Shown here piece by piece: positions 7,335 through 13,559 of a stretch of DNA of 35,951 bases; the stretch's first letter is position 1, and every line of letters starts with the position of its first letter. This DNA comes from Halorubrum coriense DSM 10284 (GTDB lineage: Archaea > Halobacteriota > Halobacteria > Halobacteriales > Haloferacaceae). Below the pieces are notes generated by a model. It searched no databases. It had not been told where the DNA came from and saw only the letters and a list, made by a program, of their open reading frames with translations. The stretch is taken from positions 1 through 35,951 of the forward strand of contig NZ_AOJL01000043.1 of the NCBI RefSeq assembly GCF_000337035.1. Reading direction: 5' to 3'. The position numbers and the translations under genes were made by a program.

Positions 7335-8315
7335 TCAGTCGTCCGTGAGCGACGGGCGGGACCGGGTGAGCGGCTCGCCGTCGACGGGCTCGTCGGGGTT
7401 CGCGTCGACGGCGGCTCGGGAGAGCCCAAGCCGGGCGTCGACGGCGACATCCTCGCGCACGTGGACGGTGCCCCGGTGGACCGCGATCGCGTCCGCGAGG
7501 TGGAGCCGCACCGCGTCGAGTAACACCTCGGCCTCCAGCGGCTGGCCGCGGCGCTTGATCTCGTCCACGTCAGCCCCCGGCGGCACGTCGAAGGCGCGCT
7601 GGGCGATCACTGGCCCCTGGTCGAGGTCCGTCGTGACGTAGTGCGCGGTGACGCCCGCGACCCGGACGCCCGCGTCCTTCGCCTGCCGGTACGCCTCCGC
7701 GCCCGGGAACGCCGGGAGCAGAGACGGGTGGACGTTGACGATCCGGCCCTCGTACCGGAAGACGACCTCGGGCGAGAGGATGCGCATGTAGCGGGCCAAG
7801 GCGATCAGGTCGATCTCGTACTCGGCCAGCAGGTCGAGCAGGCGGTCCTCGTCGGTGTTGCCCTTGCCGTCGCCCACGTCGTAGAACGGCTTGTCGTAGC
7901 GCTCCGCGAGCGACCGGAGGTCGCCGCGGTTACCGATGACGACGGGGATCTCCGCCTCCGCGCCGTCGTCGGCCAGCTCCCCGCTGGCCTCGGCCTCCAA
8001 GAGCGCCTCCGGCGCGTGCGTCTCCTTCGTGACGAGGAGCGCGACGCGGCGCGCGTCGCGGTCGCTCGGGAACCGGACCTGGATGTCGACGTCGAGCTCG
8101 CGGCCGAGCTCGGCGAGCGCGCGGCGCAGCTCGCCGCGAGACGTCTCCATCTCCGCGGCGTCGACGCGGGTCGTCATCCGGAAGACGCCCTCGCGGACGG
8201 CCTGGTCGAGGTCCTCGATGTTGATCCCCCGCTCGAACAGCAGAGAGGTGACCCGGGCGATGAGTCCGGTCTTGTCTCCTCCGACGACCGTGATCTCGGT
8301 CAGTTCGCGGGTCAT
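7335..8315 (-). CDS. purU: Formyltetrahydrofolate deformylase
   Basis: The 326-residue protein has an N-terminal ACT domain (about residues 5-85, beginning TEITVVGGDKTGLIARVTSL) and a C-terminal formyltransferase-fold domain with the catalytic trio N194, H196 (NVHPSLLPAF) and D232 (DLDQGP). It hydrolyses 10-formyl-tetrahydrofolate to formate and tetrahydrofolate, the formate serving purine synthesis; ACT domains usually sense glycine or methionine. About 40 residues extend beyond the usual C terminus. The frame is open far upstream, but ATG 8315 begins the ACT homology and has a TATA-like gcatatacc (8347-8355) upstream. It diverges from purS-purQ, consistent with a one-carbon/purine role. The upstream frame also contains a GTG 8326 mini-ORF of four codons overlapping this ATG. 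Confidence 0.93.
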   Translation of the reverse strand: MTRELTEITVVGGDKTGLIARVTSLLFERGINIEDLDQAVREGVFRMTTRVDAAEMETSRGELRRALAELGRELDVDIQVRFPSDRDARRVALLVTKETHAPEALLEAEASGELADDGAEAEIPVVIGNRGDLRSLAERYDKPFYDVGDGKGNTDEDRLLDLLAEYEIDLIALARYMRILSPEVVFRYEGRIVNVHPSLLPAFPGAEAYRQAKDAGVRVAGVTAHYVTTDLDQGPVIAQRAFDVPPGADVDEIKRRGQPLEAEVLLDAVRLHLADAIAVHRGTVHVREDVAVDARLGLSRAAVDANPDEPVDGEPLTRSRPSLTDD

Positions 8316-8346
8316 GCGACGATCACCTCCGCGGGTTCGAACGGCT

Positions 8347-8355
8347 GCATATACC
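8347..8355 (-). promoter_or_regulatory. TATA-like box for purU
   Basis: On the minus strand this reads ggtatatgc, centred about 36 bases before the purU ATG, giving a leader of roughly 8-10 bases. It lies in the 180-base divergent region between purU and purS. Confidence 0.45.
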
Positions 8356-8466
8356 GCTTTCAACAGCCGGAGGGGTTTGCCCCTTTCGTTCCGTGCGGTC
8401 CCTGCCTCCCGCACGAACGACCGATCTATATCCACGAATATGCGTATAAACGGCGTTCCAAAACGG

Positions 8467-8474
8467 TTTTTACA
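8467..8474 (+). promoter_or_regulatory. TATA-like box for purS-purQ
   Basis: The run tttttaca is centred about 25 bases before the purS ATG, the spacing of a leaderless haloarchaeal promoter. A second AT-rich patch (8425-8452, tatatcc and gtataaac) lies just upstream and could be a regulator site for the divergent purine genes. Confidence 0.5.
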
Positions 8475-8495
8475 CACGACTCCGCACCAACAGGC

Positions 8496-8747
8496 ATGAC
8501 CGCATACACGGCGACGGTGACGGTCCGGCTGAAGCGGGGCGTCCTCGACCCGGAGGCCGAGACGACCCAACAGGCGCTCGAACGGCTCGGGTTCGAGCTG
8601 TCGGACCTCCGGTCGGCCGACCGGTTCGAGGTCGACCTCGACGCCGCCGACGCCGACGAGGCGGCCGACCGCGCCGACGAGATGGCCGAGCGGCTGCTCG
8701 CGAACCCCACGATCCACGACTACGACGTGGCGGTCGCGGAGCGATGA
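8496..8747 (+). CDS. purS: Phosphoribosylformylglycinamidine synthase subunit PurS
   Basis: The 83-residue protein matches PurS, the small dimeric subunit bridging PurL and PurQ in the FGAM synthase complex (fourth step of purine synthesis). It shows YTATVTVRLKRGVLDPEA at the N terminus, then ALERLGF, and VDLDAADADEA before the C-terminal helix LLANPTIHDY. Start ATG 8496 follows a TATA-like box by 25 bases. Its TGA is overlapped by an ATG (ATGA), where purQ would be expected to start, but purQ lies 92 bases further on (see the direct repeat at 8745-8850). No purL is present in the window. Confidence 0.95.
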   Translation: MTAYTATVTVRLKRGVLDPEAETTQQALERLGFELSDLRSADRFEVDLDAADADEAADRADEMAERLLANPTIHDYDVAVAER

Positions 8748-8839
8748 CGGTCGCCGTCCCCGAGACGACGCCGATCGTCACCGGCGCGCCCCGCCCAGAC
8801 GCGTCGGTCGCGGCCGCCCCCGCGGGGTGGGCGGCGTGA
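8744..8839 (+). other. Candidate 31-codon relay mini-ORF between purS and purQ
   Basis: ATG 8744 overlaps the purS stop as ATGA. The frame runs 31 codons and stops at TGA 8837-8839, which overlaps the purQ GTG (8836) as GTGA. Its first five residues, MTVAV, equal the start of PurQ because the DNA is repeated; the rest is an Ala/Pro-rich stretch with no recognisable domain. It would carry ribosomes from purS to purQ without a Shine-Dalgarno. Whether the peptide matters is unknown. Confidence 0.45.
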
Positions 8840-8850
8840 CGGTCGCCGTC
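8745..8850 (+). repeat. 14-base direct repeat flanking a 78-base spacer at the purS-purQ junction
   Basis: The sequence tgacggtcgccgtc occurs at 8745-8758 and again, identically, at 8837-8850, a period of 92 bases. The first copy is preceded by A (ATG) and the second by G (GTG, the purQ start). The arrangement looks like an insertion or duplication that copied the original purQ start and moved the gene away from purS. Confidence 0.7.
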
Positions 8851-9513
8851 GTCCAGTTCGGCGGCTCGAACTGTGACCGCGACGCGGTCCGCGCGCTCGA
8901 CCACCTCGGCGTCGACGCCGAGCGCGTCTGGCACGCGGACGGCCTCCCGGCCGACACCGAGGGGATCGTCCTCCCCGGCGGGTTCTCCTACGGCGACTAC
9001 CTCCGCGCCGGCGCGATGGCCGCCCGCGACCCGATCCTGAACGAGGTCCGCGACGCGGCCGAGGCCGGCGTCCCCGTGATCGGGGTCTGTAACGGCGCGC
9101 AGATCGGCTCGGAGTCCGGGCTCACGCCCGGCGCGTTCACCACCAACGCCTCCGCGCGCTTCCAGTGCGAGCCGGTCCACCTGCGCGTCGAGCGCGCCGA
9201 CACGCCGTGGACCGCGGCCTACGACGAGGGAGACGTGATCGAGATCCCCATCGCGCACGGCGAGGGGCGCTTCGAGATCGGCGAGGACGCCCGCGCCGAC
9301 CTCGTGGGCGACGACCGCGTCCTCTTCCGGTACTGCGACGCTCGGGGAAACGTCACCGACGCCGCGAACCCGAACGGGTCCACCGACAACGTCGCGGGCG
9401 TCCTCGGCGAGCGCGAGACGGTCGCCGTGCTCATGCCCCATCCCGAACGCGCCACGCTCCCGGACCTCGGTCGGAGCACGGACGGGGCGGGGATACTCGA
9501 AGCGTTCGCCTGA
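8836..9513 (+). CDS. purQ: Phosphoribosylformylglycinamidine synthase subunit PurQ (glutaminase)
   Basis: The 225-residue class I glutamine amidotransferase begins MTVAVVQFGGSNCDRD. It has the oxyanion segment LPGGFSYGDYLRAG, the nucleophile C85 in GVCNGAQIG, and the catalytic His/Glu in MPHPERA near the C terminus. It releases ammonia from glutamine for the PurL synthetase. GTG 8836 is chosen over an in-frame GTG at 8827 because it matches the family N terminus and overlaps the stop of the short frame before it. It is cotranscribed with purS and convergent with the SHOCT gene. Confidence 0.95.
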   Translation: MTVAVVQFGGSNCDRDAVRALDHLGVDAERVWHADGLPADTEGIVLPGGFSYGDYLRAGAMAARDPILNEVRDAAEAGVPVIGVCNGAQIGSESGLTPGAFTTNASARFQCEPVHLRVERADTPWTAAYDEGDVIEIPIAHGEGRFEIGEDARADLVGDDRVLFRYCDARGNVTDAANPNGSTDNVAGVLGERETVAVLMPHPERATLPDLGRSTDGAGILEAFA

Positions 9514-9527
9514 CCGGATTCCCGAAC

Positions 9528-9899
9528 CTACCGCGCCCGCTCCGCTTCCTTCGCCAGATCGGGCTCGCCGACTGGTCCCGTGCCGGTTTCGGTCGCCCCG
9601 TCGCTTCCTAGTTCGCGCTCCAGCGCCCGCTCGAACTCCGATTCCGTGAGTTCGCCCTCCGCGTACCGCCGCTGGAGGCGCTCGACCGCGGTCTCGGCCG
9701 GTTCCTTCGAGCTCCGTCTCTCTCCGGAGCCGCCGGCTAACGTCCAGATGCCGACGACGCCCCCGACGAGCAGCGCCGCGAGGGCGAGAACGGCGATGAA
9801 TGGGACGAGGCCCATCGCGCCGCCCATGCCGCCCGCCATCTCCGGCCCCGCCATCCCGCCCGTGAGCGGTGTCGCCGCGAGGGGTTCGAGTACGAACAT
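9528..9899 (-). CDS. SHOCT-domain membrane protein
   Basis: The 123-residue protein has a Gly/Met/Ala-rich N terminus, one membrane helix (about residues 30-55), a Ser/Arg linker, and a short C-terminal SHOCT domain (ERLQRRYAEGELTESEFERAL, about residues 72-92), followed by an acidic tail. SHOCT domains are short oligomerisation modules found at the ends of many prokaryotic membrane proteins; the specific role is unknown. A TATA-like cataag on the plus strand (9922-9927) lies about 26 bases upstream of the ATG. It is convergent with purQ. Confidence 0.85.
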   Translation of the reverse strand: MFVLEPLAATPLTGGMAGPEMAGGMGGAMGLVPFIAVLALAALLVGGVVGIWTLAGGSGERRSSKEPAETAVERLQRRYAEGELTESEFERALERELGSDGATETGTGPVGEPDLAKEAERAR

Positions 9900-10052
9900 G
9901 CGTGAGTCTCACACGTCTACTCATAAGTGCGCCGCGGGCGTTCGCAGTTCGCAGGACCGCGTCGCGGTCGCAGGCCGCCCCGCCCCCGCTCGGACGCGAG
10001 CTGGCGACGCGCCGCCCAACGACTTTTGCGCCCGGCGGTCGAATCCCCGTCC

Positions 10053-10445
10053 GTGAAGGCACGCCACATCGACCACGTCAATCTCCGCATTCCCGAGGAC
10101 GGTGCCGACGACGCCCGCGAGTTCTACGGCGAGGCGCTCGGGTTCGGCATCGAGGACGCGCTGTGGGCGGCCGGGGAGAAGCCCTTCTTCGACGTGCGGC
10201 TCTCGGCGACCGCGGTGATCCACCTCTGGCCGACCGACGAGTTCGAGCGGCCGACGAAAACGAACTACGACCACGTCGCGGTCGTCGTCGAGGAGTCGGT
10301 CCAGGCGATCGAAGCGGAGCTGGCCGACGCAGGCGTCGAAGTCGAGAAGACGCTCGACTCGCCGCTCGGCGCGACCGGCGAGGCGGGCGCGGTGTACGTC
10401 CGCGACCCCTTCGGCTATCGGGTGGAGCTGAAGGCCCGGGTGTGA
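10053..10445 (+). CDS. VOC-family (glyoxalase/dioxygenase fold) protein
   Basis: The 130-residue protein has two beta-alpha-beta-beta-beta modules. Candidate metal ligands are H8 in HIDHVNL, the His of VIHLW, the His of YDHVAVV, and the Glu of YRVELK near the C terminus. The segment REFYGEALGFG is typical of the fold. Members include glyoxalase I, methylmalonyl-CoA epimerase and extradiol dioxygenases, and the reaction here cannot be assigned. GTG 10053 is preferred because the fold begins there and an AT-rich cttttg lies about 27 bases upstream. It stands alone and converges with aglF. Confidence 0.82.
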   Translation: MKARHIDHVNLRIPEDGADDAREFYGEALGFGIEDALWAAGEKPFFDVRLSATAVIHLWPTDEFERPTKTNYDHVAVVVEESVQAIEAELADAGVEVEKTLDSPLGATGEAGAVYVRDPFGYRVELKARV

Positions 10446-10477
10446 GCCGCCGGCGACAGTTTGAACCGCGACCGCCG

Positions 10478-11230
10478 TCAGTCGCCGGACGGGTCGCTCT
10501 CCGTCACCGGCTGTTCGTCGTCGGCTCGGAGGCGGCGTTCGGCGCGGTCGCGGTCCTCGGGATAGCCGACGTCGATCCGCCAGCCGTCCATCGGGACCGC
10601 CTCGATCGTCCGGCCGGACTCGAGCAGGAGGTCGATGGTGTCCGGGAGTTCGTACTCGCCGCGGTCGGAGGGTTGGACGAGGTGACAGGCGTGAAATATT
10701 GCCGGCGAGAAGGCGTAAAAACCCGTCATCACGAGGTTCGAGGGCGGATCGTCCGGCTTCTCGACCACCTCGACGATCTCGCCGTCCGCGGTCGTCTCAC
10801 AGACCCCGTACCGGGAGGCCTCCTCGATCGGGACTTCTTCGACGAGGAAGGCCGCGTCCACGTCGCCCCGACGTTGGCGATCGATGACGTCCTGTAAGTT
10901 GGCACTGAACACGTTGTCGCCGAGCATCAGTGCGAACTCCTCGTCGACGTACGGCTTGGCCTGTAAGAGCGCGTGAGCGAGGCCGAGCTGCTCGCGCTGG
11001 TGAGCGTACGTGATCGGCACGCCCCGGAAGCTGTCGCCGTAGCGGTCGATGATCTGGCCTTTCCGGTGGCCGACCACCACGACGAACTCCGAGATTCCCA
11101 CCCCGATGAGCTGCTCGAAGACGTGCTCCAGCAGCGGTTGGCCGGCCACTTCGACAAGGGCTTTCGGGCGGTCGTCCGTCAGCGGTTTGAGTCGCGTTCC
11201 TTTGCCCGCCGCGAGTATGACTGCTTTCAT
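10478..11230 (-). CDS. aglF: Glucose-1-phosphate uridylyltransferase-like nucleotidyltransferase AglF
   Basis: The 250-residue protein begins MKAVILAAGKGTRLKPLTDD, the G-x-G-T-R signature of sugar-1-phosphate nucleotidyltransferases, and has the metal-binding LGDN at 103-106. EKPDDPPSNLVMTGFYAF and the GWRIDVGYPED end closely match, as I remember it, AglF of Haloferax volcanii, which makes the UDP-sugar for the hexuronic acids of the S-layer N-glycan. It is cytoplasmic. ATG 11230 fits the family start and lies about 29 bases after a TATA-like element. It marks the left end of the glycan locus. Other nucleotide or sugar specificity (for example dTDP-glucose) is possible. Confidence 0.9.
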   Translation of the reverse strand: MKAVILAAGKGTRLKPLTDDRPKALVEVAGQPLLEHVFEQLIGVGISEFVVVVGHRKGQIIDRYGDSFRGVPITYAHQREQLGLAHALLQAKPYVDEEFALMLGDNVFSANLQDVIDRQRRGDVDAAFLVEEVPIEEASRYGVCETTADGEIVEVVEKPDDPPSNLVMTGFYAFSPAIFHACHLVQPSDRGEYELPDTIDLLLESGRTIEAVPMDGWRIDVGYPEDRDRAERRLRADDEQPVTESDPSGD

Positions 11231-11254
11231 ACAGCCCCCTAGCCGGAACACGAT

Positions 11255-11262
11255 CTAAAGTA
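11255..11262 (-). promoter_or_regulatory. TATA-like box for aglF
   Basis: On the minus strand this reads tactttag, centred about 29 bases before the aglF ATG, consistent with leaderless transcription separate from the upstream glycosyltransferase gene. Confidence 0.45.
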
Positions 11263-11423
11263 TGAGTAGCCTTACTCAACGGCTGCCGGGAGTAAGACGC
11301 TGTTAAAGCCGAATACCGTCGAGCCTCGACGCACACGCGGCGAGGGCTCCCCGCGGTCTCACGCGTCGCGACGAACGAGTCGCTTCGGACCTCGTTTCCC
11401 GCGGGTCGGCGTCTCGGTGCGCA

Positions 11424-12176
11424 TTAGTCGGTCGGGGACGCGTGGTGGCGGCGCATCCCCCGAACGCGGCCGGCGATCCGGGCCAGCGTCCCGGCGGCGT
11501 AAACCAGGCTCGTTCGCAGCGGGAACCCGATGTAGTTCGTGGGCGTGATCGCGTCGCCGAGGATCGTCAGCCACTGCTCCCGCTCGCTCCGTCCCTCCTT
11601 GGTCCACAGGTACGGCTGCTGGACCTCCTGCTGGTATTTCTTCGTGAGGAAGTCCGACACCGAGTCCGCGTAGGGGTGATCGACCACCAGGTCCGGGTCG
11701 TAGTATATCGGTGAGGTGGTGAGGACCCGTTCCGCGAGTTCGACCTCCTCGTGGCCCCACGGTATCCCCTCGTCCCAGCCGCCGACCTCGTCGAACACCT
11801 CTCGTCTGACTCCCATGTTACAGCCCCAGAACCGCGTGACGTAGCGCGGCTCGTCGCCCCAATCGTAGTGGTTGGTGAGACTCCCGGAGAAGATGTCGTC
11901 GCGGGGGTGGACCGTCCTGCCCGCGACGGCCGACTCGTCTTCGAGCAGCTCGGATATCCGAGAGAGATACCCGTCGCGCGGTCGCGAGTCGTCGTCGAGG
12001 AACACCAGCTTGTCCGACTCCGCGCGCTCGATACCGGCGTTTCGGGCTGACGTCGCCGTGGGCTCGCTCTGGAGACAGACCTCGTAGTCGGAAAACGAGC
12101 CGGACTCCAAGTAGTCGATACACTCGACCTCGTCCCGAGGTTTCAGCGTGGGAATAATAACACTGACATCGGTCAT
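11424..12176 (-). CDS. GT2-family glycosyltransferase (Agl-type)
   Basis: The 250-residue protein has a GT-A fold: VSVIIPTLKPRDEVE at the N terminus, SARNAGIERA, the DxD-type metal site D61-D-D63 in VFLDDDSRP, then WGCNMGVRREVFDEVGGWDEGIPWGHEEVELAERV, whose HEEVELA supplies the usual catalytic acid. A hydrophobic stretch near residues 205-235 may anchor it to the membrane. It resembles haloarchaeal N-glycan glycosyltransferases that add sugars to dolichol phosphate. ATG 12176 is preferred to an upstream GTG (12200) because the fold begins there and a TATA-like box lies 30 bases upstream. It is read toward aglF. Confidence 0.88.
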   Translation of the reverse strand: MTDVSVIIPTLKPRDEVECIDYLESGSFSDYEVCLQSEPTATSARNAGIERAESDKLVFLDDDSRPRDGYLSRISELLEDESAVAGRTVHPRDDIFSGSLTNHYDWGDEPRYVTRFWGCNMGVRREVFDEVGGWDEGIPWGHEEVELAERVLTTSPIYYDPDLVVDHPYADSVSDFLTKKYQQEVQQPYLWTKEGRSEREQWLTILGDAITPTNYIGFPLRTSLVYAAGTLARIAGRVRGMRRHHASPTD

Positions 12177-12183
12177 ACGCCTC

Positions 12184-12197
12184 AGAACGTGAGTTCT
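12184..12197. promoter_or_regulatory. Inverted repeat between TATA box and start of GT2 gene (candidate operator)
   Basis: AGAAC-GTGA-GTTCT is a perfect 5+5 dyad. It lies between the TATA-like box and the ATG of the leftward GT2, exactly where a bound repressor would block a leaderless transcript. The short length makes chance possible. Confidence 0.35.
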
Positions 12198-12201
12198 CAA
12201 T

Positions 12202-12210
12202 TTCGTTATA
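12202..12210 (-). promoter_or_regulatory. RTAACRAW-type promoter box for GT2 (11424-12176)
   Basis: On the minus strand this reads tataacgaa, centred 30 bases before the ATG, the spacing of a leaderless promoter. It shares its core with other boxes in the glycan locus. Confidence 0.55.
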
Positions 12211-12427
12211 GATTACTTACCACCCGTTTCGACGGGGCCCGCGGTCCCTCCGCTCCCGAACAAGCCGGGGCGCTCGACCCGCGTCGGAGTGGCGCGACGC
12301 CGACCGGATCGACTCGCGCGGTCGGTCCCGCAGGTCGTGCGGTCGTGCGGCTCGCGTTCGACGCGTCGCCGGCGCTCGCGGTCGCGTTTCGCGGCAGTAA
12401 CGTCGCCTTACTCGCGGATATGTGGAT

Positions 12428-12436
12428 CGTAACTAG
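12428..12436 (+). promoter_or_regulatory. RTAAC-type box 29 bases before the mini-ORF at 12461
   Basis: The sequence cgtaactag resembles the box before the secreted-protein gene (cgtaacaaa). It is centred 29 bases upstream of ATG 12461 and too far (127 bases) from the AAC(3)-like start to serve that directly. Confidence 0.4.
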
Positions 12437-12460
12437 GCAGTCGACCCCCGACGGCCCCGT

Positions 12461-12556
12461 ATGATCGTCTTACGTGTCCCCCGGCGTCGGACCGGGAACA
12501 CCGGAACTGAGGGACTTCGCCGGCCCGGCGAGGCGGACGGACCCGTCGGGAACTGA
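12461..12556 (+). other. Candidate leaderless mini-ORF before the AAC(3)-like gene
   Basis: ATG 12461 opens a 31-residue frame beginning MIVLRVPRRRTGNTG and stopping at TGA 12554-12556, two bases before the ATG of the next gene. It lies 29 bases after an RTAAC-type box. The peptide is Arg-rich (six Arg, three acidic residues), unlike real haloarchaeal proteins. It may act by delivering ribosomes to the downstream start, which has no Shine-Dalgarno. Confidence 0.35.
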
Positions 12557-12558
12557 CC

Positions 12559-13377
12559 ATGTCGTTCGAACCGCTGTCGGACGCGAGCAGAGCCGCCAAC
12601 CTGGTCAAACATCAGGCGCTCAAGCGGCTCAACCGGCGACGGAACGCCTTCCCCGTCCCGGCCGCGCGGTTCGAGGAACTGCTCGACCGCCACGGCGGCG
12701 GGCACTCGAAGGCGTTCGTCCACGTCGGGTTGAGCGACGTGAAACGGGCGTTCGAGACCGACCCGTACGCGTTCCTCCGGTCGACGCTGGGCGACCGCTT
12801 CCGGAGCGTGCTCGCGCCGGGGTTCACGGACTACTTCGCCACGTCCGGGGTGTATCACAAGGCGTACTCCCGACCGAAACACGGGACGTTCGGGACGTTG
12901 TTCCTCCGAGACGCGGACTACCGGACCGACGACGCGATGAAGTCGATCCTGGTCGAGGGGCCGTACCGCTTCGACGGCTGCCGCCACTCGGACAGCTATC
13001 ACGAGGACGGCTGTTTCGCCCGCCTCGTCGAGGAGGACACCCTGATGCTGGACGTCGGAACGCCGTGGATCACCTGCTCGCACCTCCATTACTTCGAGAG
13101 CCGTCTGGGCCTGGACTACGTCGCCGAGGAGACCTTCGAGGGAGTGAGATGTACCGAAGAGGACGGCTGTGTGCCGGTCGAGCAGACCTGCGGGGTCCGG
13201 ACCTCGCCGTTCTACTCGTGGAACAAGCCGAAACTGACCAGACGGCTGGAACGCGACGGCGTGCTCCACAGGTACGACCTGAACGGGCTCAAGGTCCTCT
13301 TTTTCACCTTGGGCGACCTGAAGTCCTCGCTCGTCCCCCGTCTGAAGGAAGACCCGCAGTACTTGGTGACGCTGTGA
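12559..13377 (+). CDS. AAC(3)-fold acetyltransferase-like protein, Cys-rich
   Basis: The 272-residue protein shows the landmarks of the AAC(3) aminoglycoside acetyltransferase fold: AFVHVGLSDVKRAF (the phosphopantetheine-binding VH-S start), APGFTDYF in place of TPTFT, RPKHGTFGTLFL, and SHLHYFE, the family's T-x-LHYxE signature. The match is distant. Such homologues occur in polysaccharide clusters, where they may acetylate amino sugars; a drug-resistance role is not suggested. It has six Cys in the second half (about residues 140-215), unusual for a haloarchaeal cytoplasmic enzyme and possibly a metal site. It is transcribed toward the GT4 gene, with a 143-base gap before that gene's own promoter and mini-ORF unit. 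Confidence 0.65.
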   Translation: MSFEPLSDASRAANLVKHQALKRLNRRRNAFPVPAARFEELLDRHGGGHSKAFVHVGLSDVKRAFETDPYAFLRSTLGDRFRSVLAPGFTDYFATSGVYHKAYSRPKHGTFGTLFLRDADYRTDDAMKSILVEGPYRFDGCRHSDSYHEDGCFARLVEEDTLMLDVGTPWITCSHLHYFESRLGLDYVAEETFEGVRCTEEDGCVPVEQTCGVRTSPFYSWNKPKLTRRLERDGVLHRYDLNGLKVLFFTLGDLKSSLVPRLKEDPQYLVTL

Positions 13378-13486
13378 CCGCGAGCCCTCGCGCTCGGTGC
13401 GCCCGGTCCGCGGCGACGGAAACGGTGCGGTCCGCGACGCCGAACCCGTCCGGCGGTCACCGGGGCGGCGACGTCGGTAGCCGACG

Positions 13487-13495
13487 GATAACAAA
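13487..13495 (+). promoter_or_regulatory. RTAACRAW-type promoter box before the GT4 mini-ORF
   Basis: The sequence gataacaaa is centred 30 bases before ATG 13521, not before the glycosyltransferase ATG 13556 (65 bases). The spacing indicates that the message begins at the short frame. Confidence 0.5.
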
Positions 13496-13520
13496 GCCGA
13501 TCTCCGTGAAGGAAACCGAC

Positions 13521-13559
13521 ATGAACGGCGAAGCCGCGTCCGGTCGGGGGACGAGATGA
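13521..13559 (+). other. Candidate leaderless mini-ORF coupled to the GT4 gene
   Basis: ATG 13521 opens a 12-residue frame, MNGEAASGRGTR, whose TGA (13557-13559) overlaps the GT4 ATG as ATGA. It lies 30 bases after the box at 13487-13495. No Shine-Dalgarno is evident before the GT4 start. Confidence 0.4.

Larger units (their letters stand above)
12177..12558. other. Divergent intergenic region between GT2 and the AAC(3)-like gene
   Basis: This 382-base stretch holds, from left to right, a 5+5 inverted repeat (12184-12197), the TATA-like box of the leftward GT2 (12202-12210), about 215 bases in which I see nothing definite, a TATA-like box for the rightward unit (12428-12436), and a 31-codon frame (12461-12556) that ends two bases before the AAC(3)-like ATG. 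Confidence 0.6.

Noticed and set aside
8312-8326. Four-codon frame from GTG 8326 ending as ATGA in the purU ATG
   Set aside because: It resembles the relay pattern, and the box is 25 bases from GTG 8326, but four codons are easily chance and the box also fits a short leader for purU itself.
8316-8717. In-frame upstream extension of purU
   Set aside because: It crosses the divergent promoter region and lies antisense to purS; PurU homology starts at ATG 8315.
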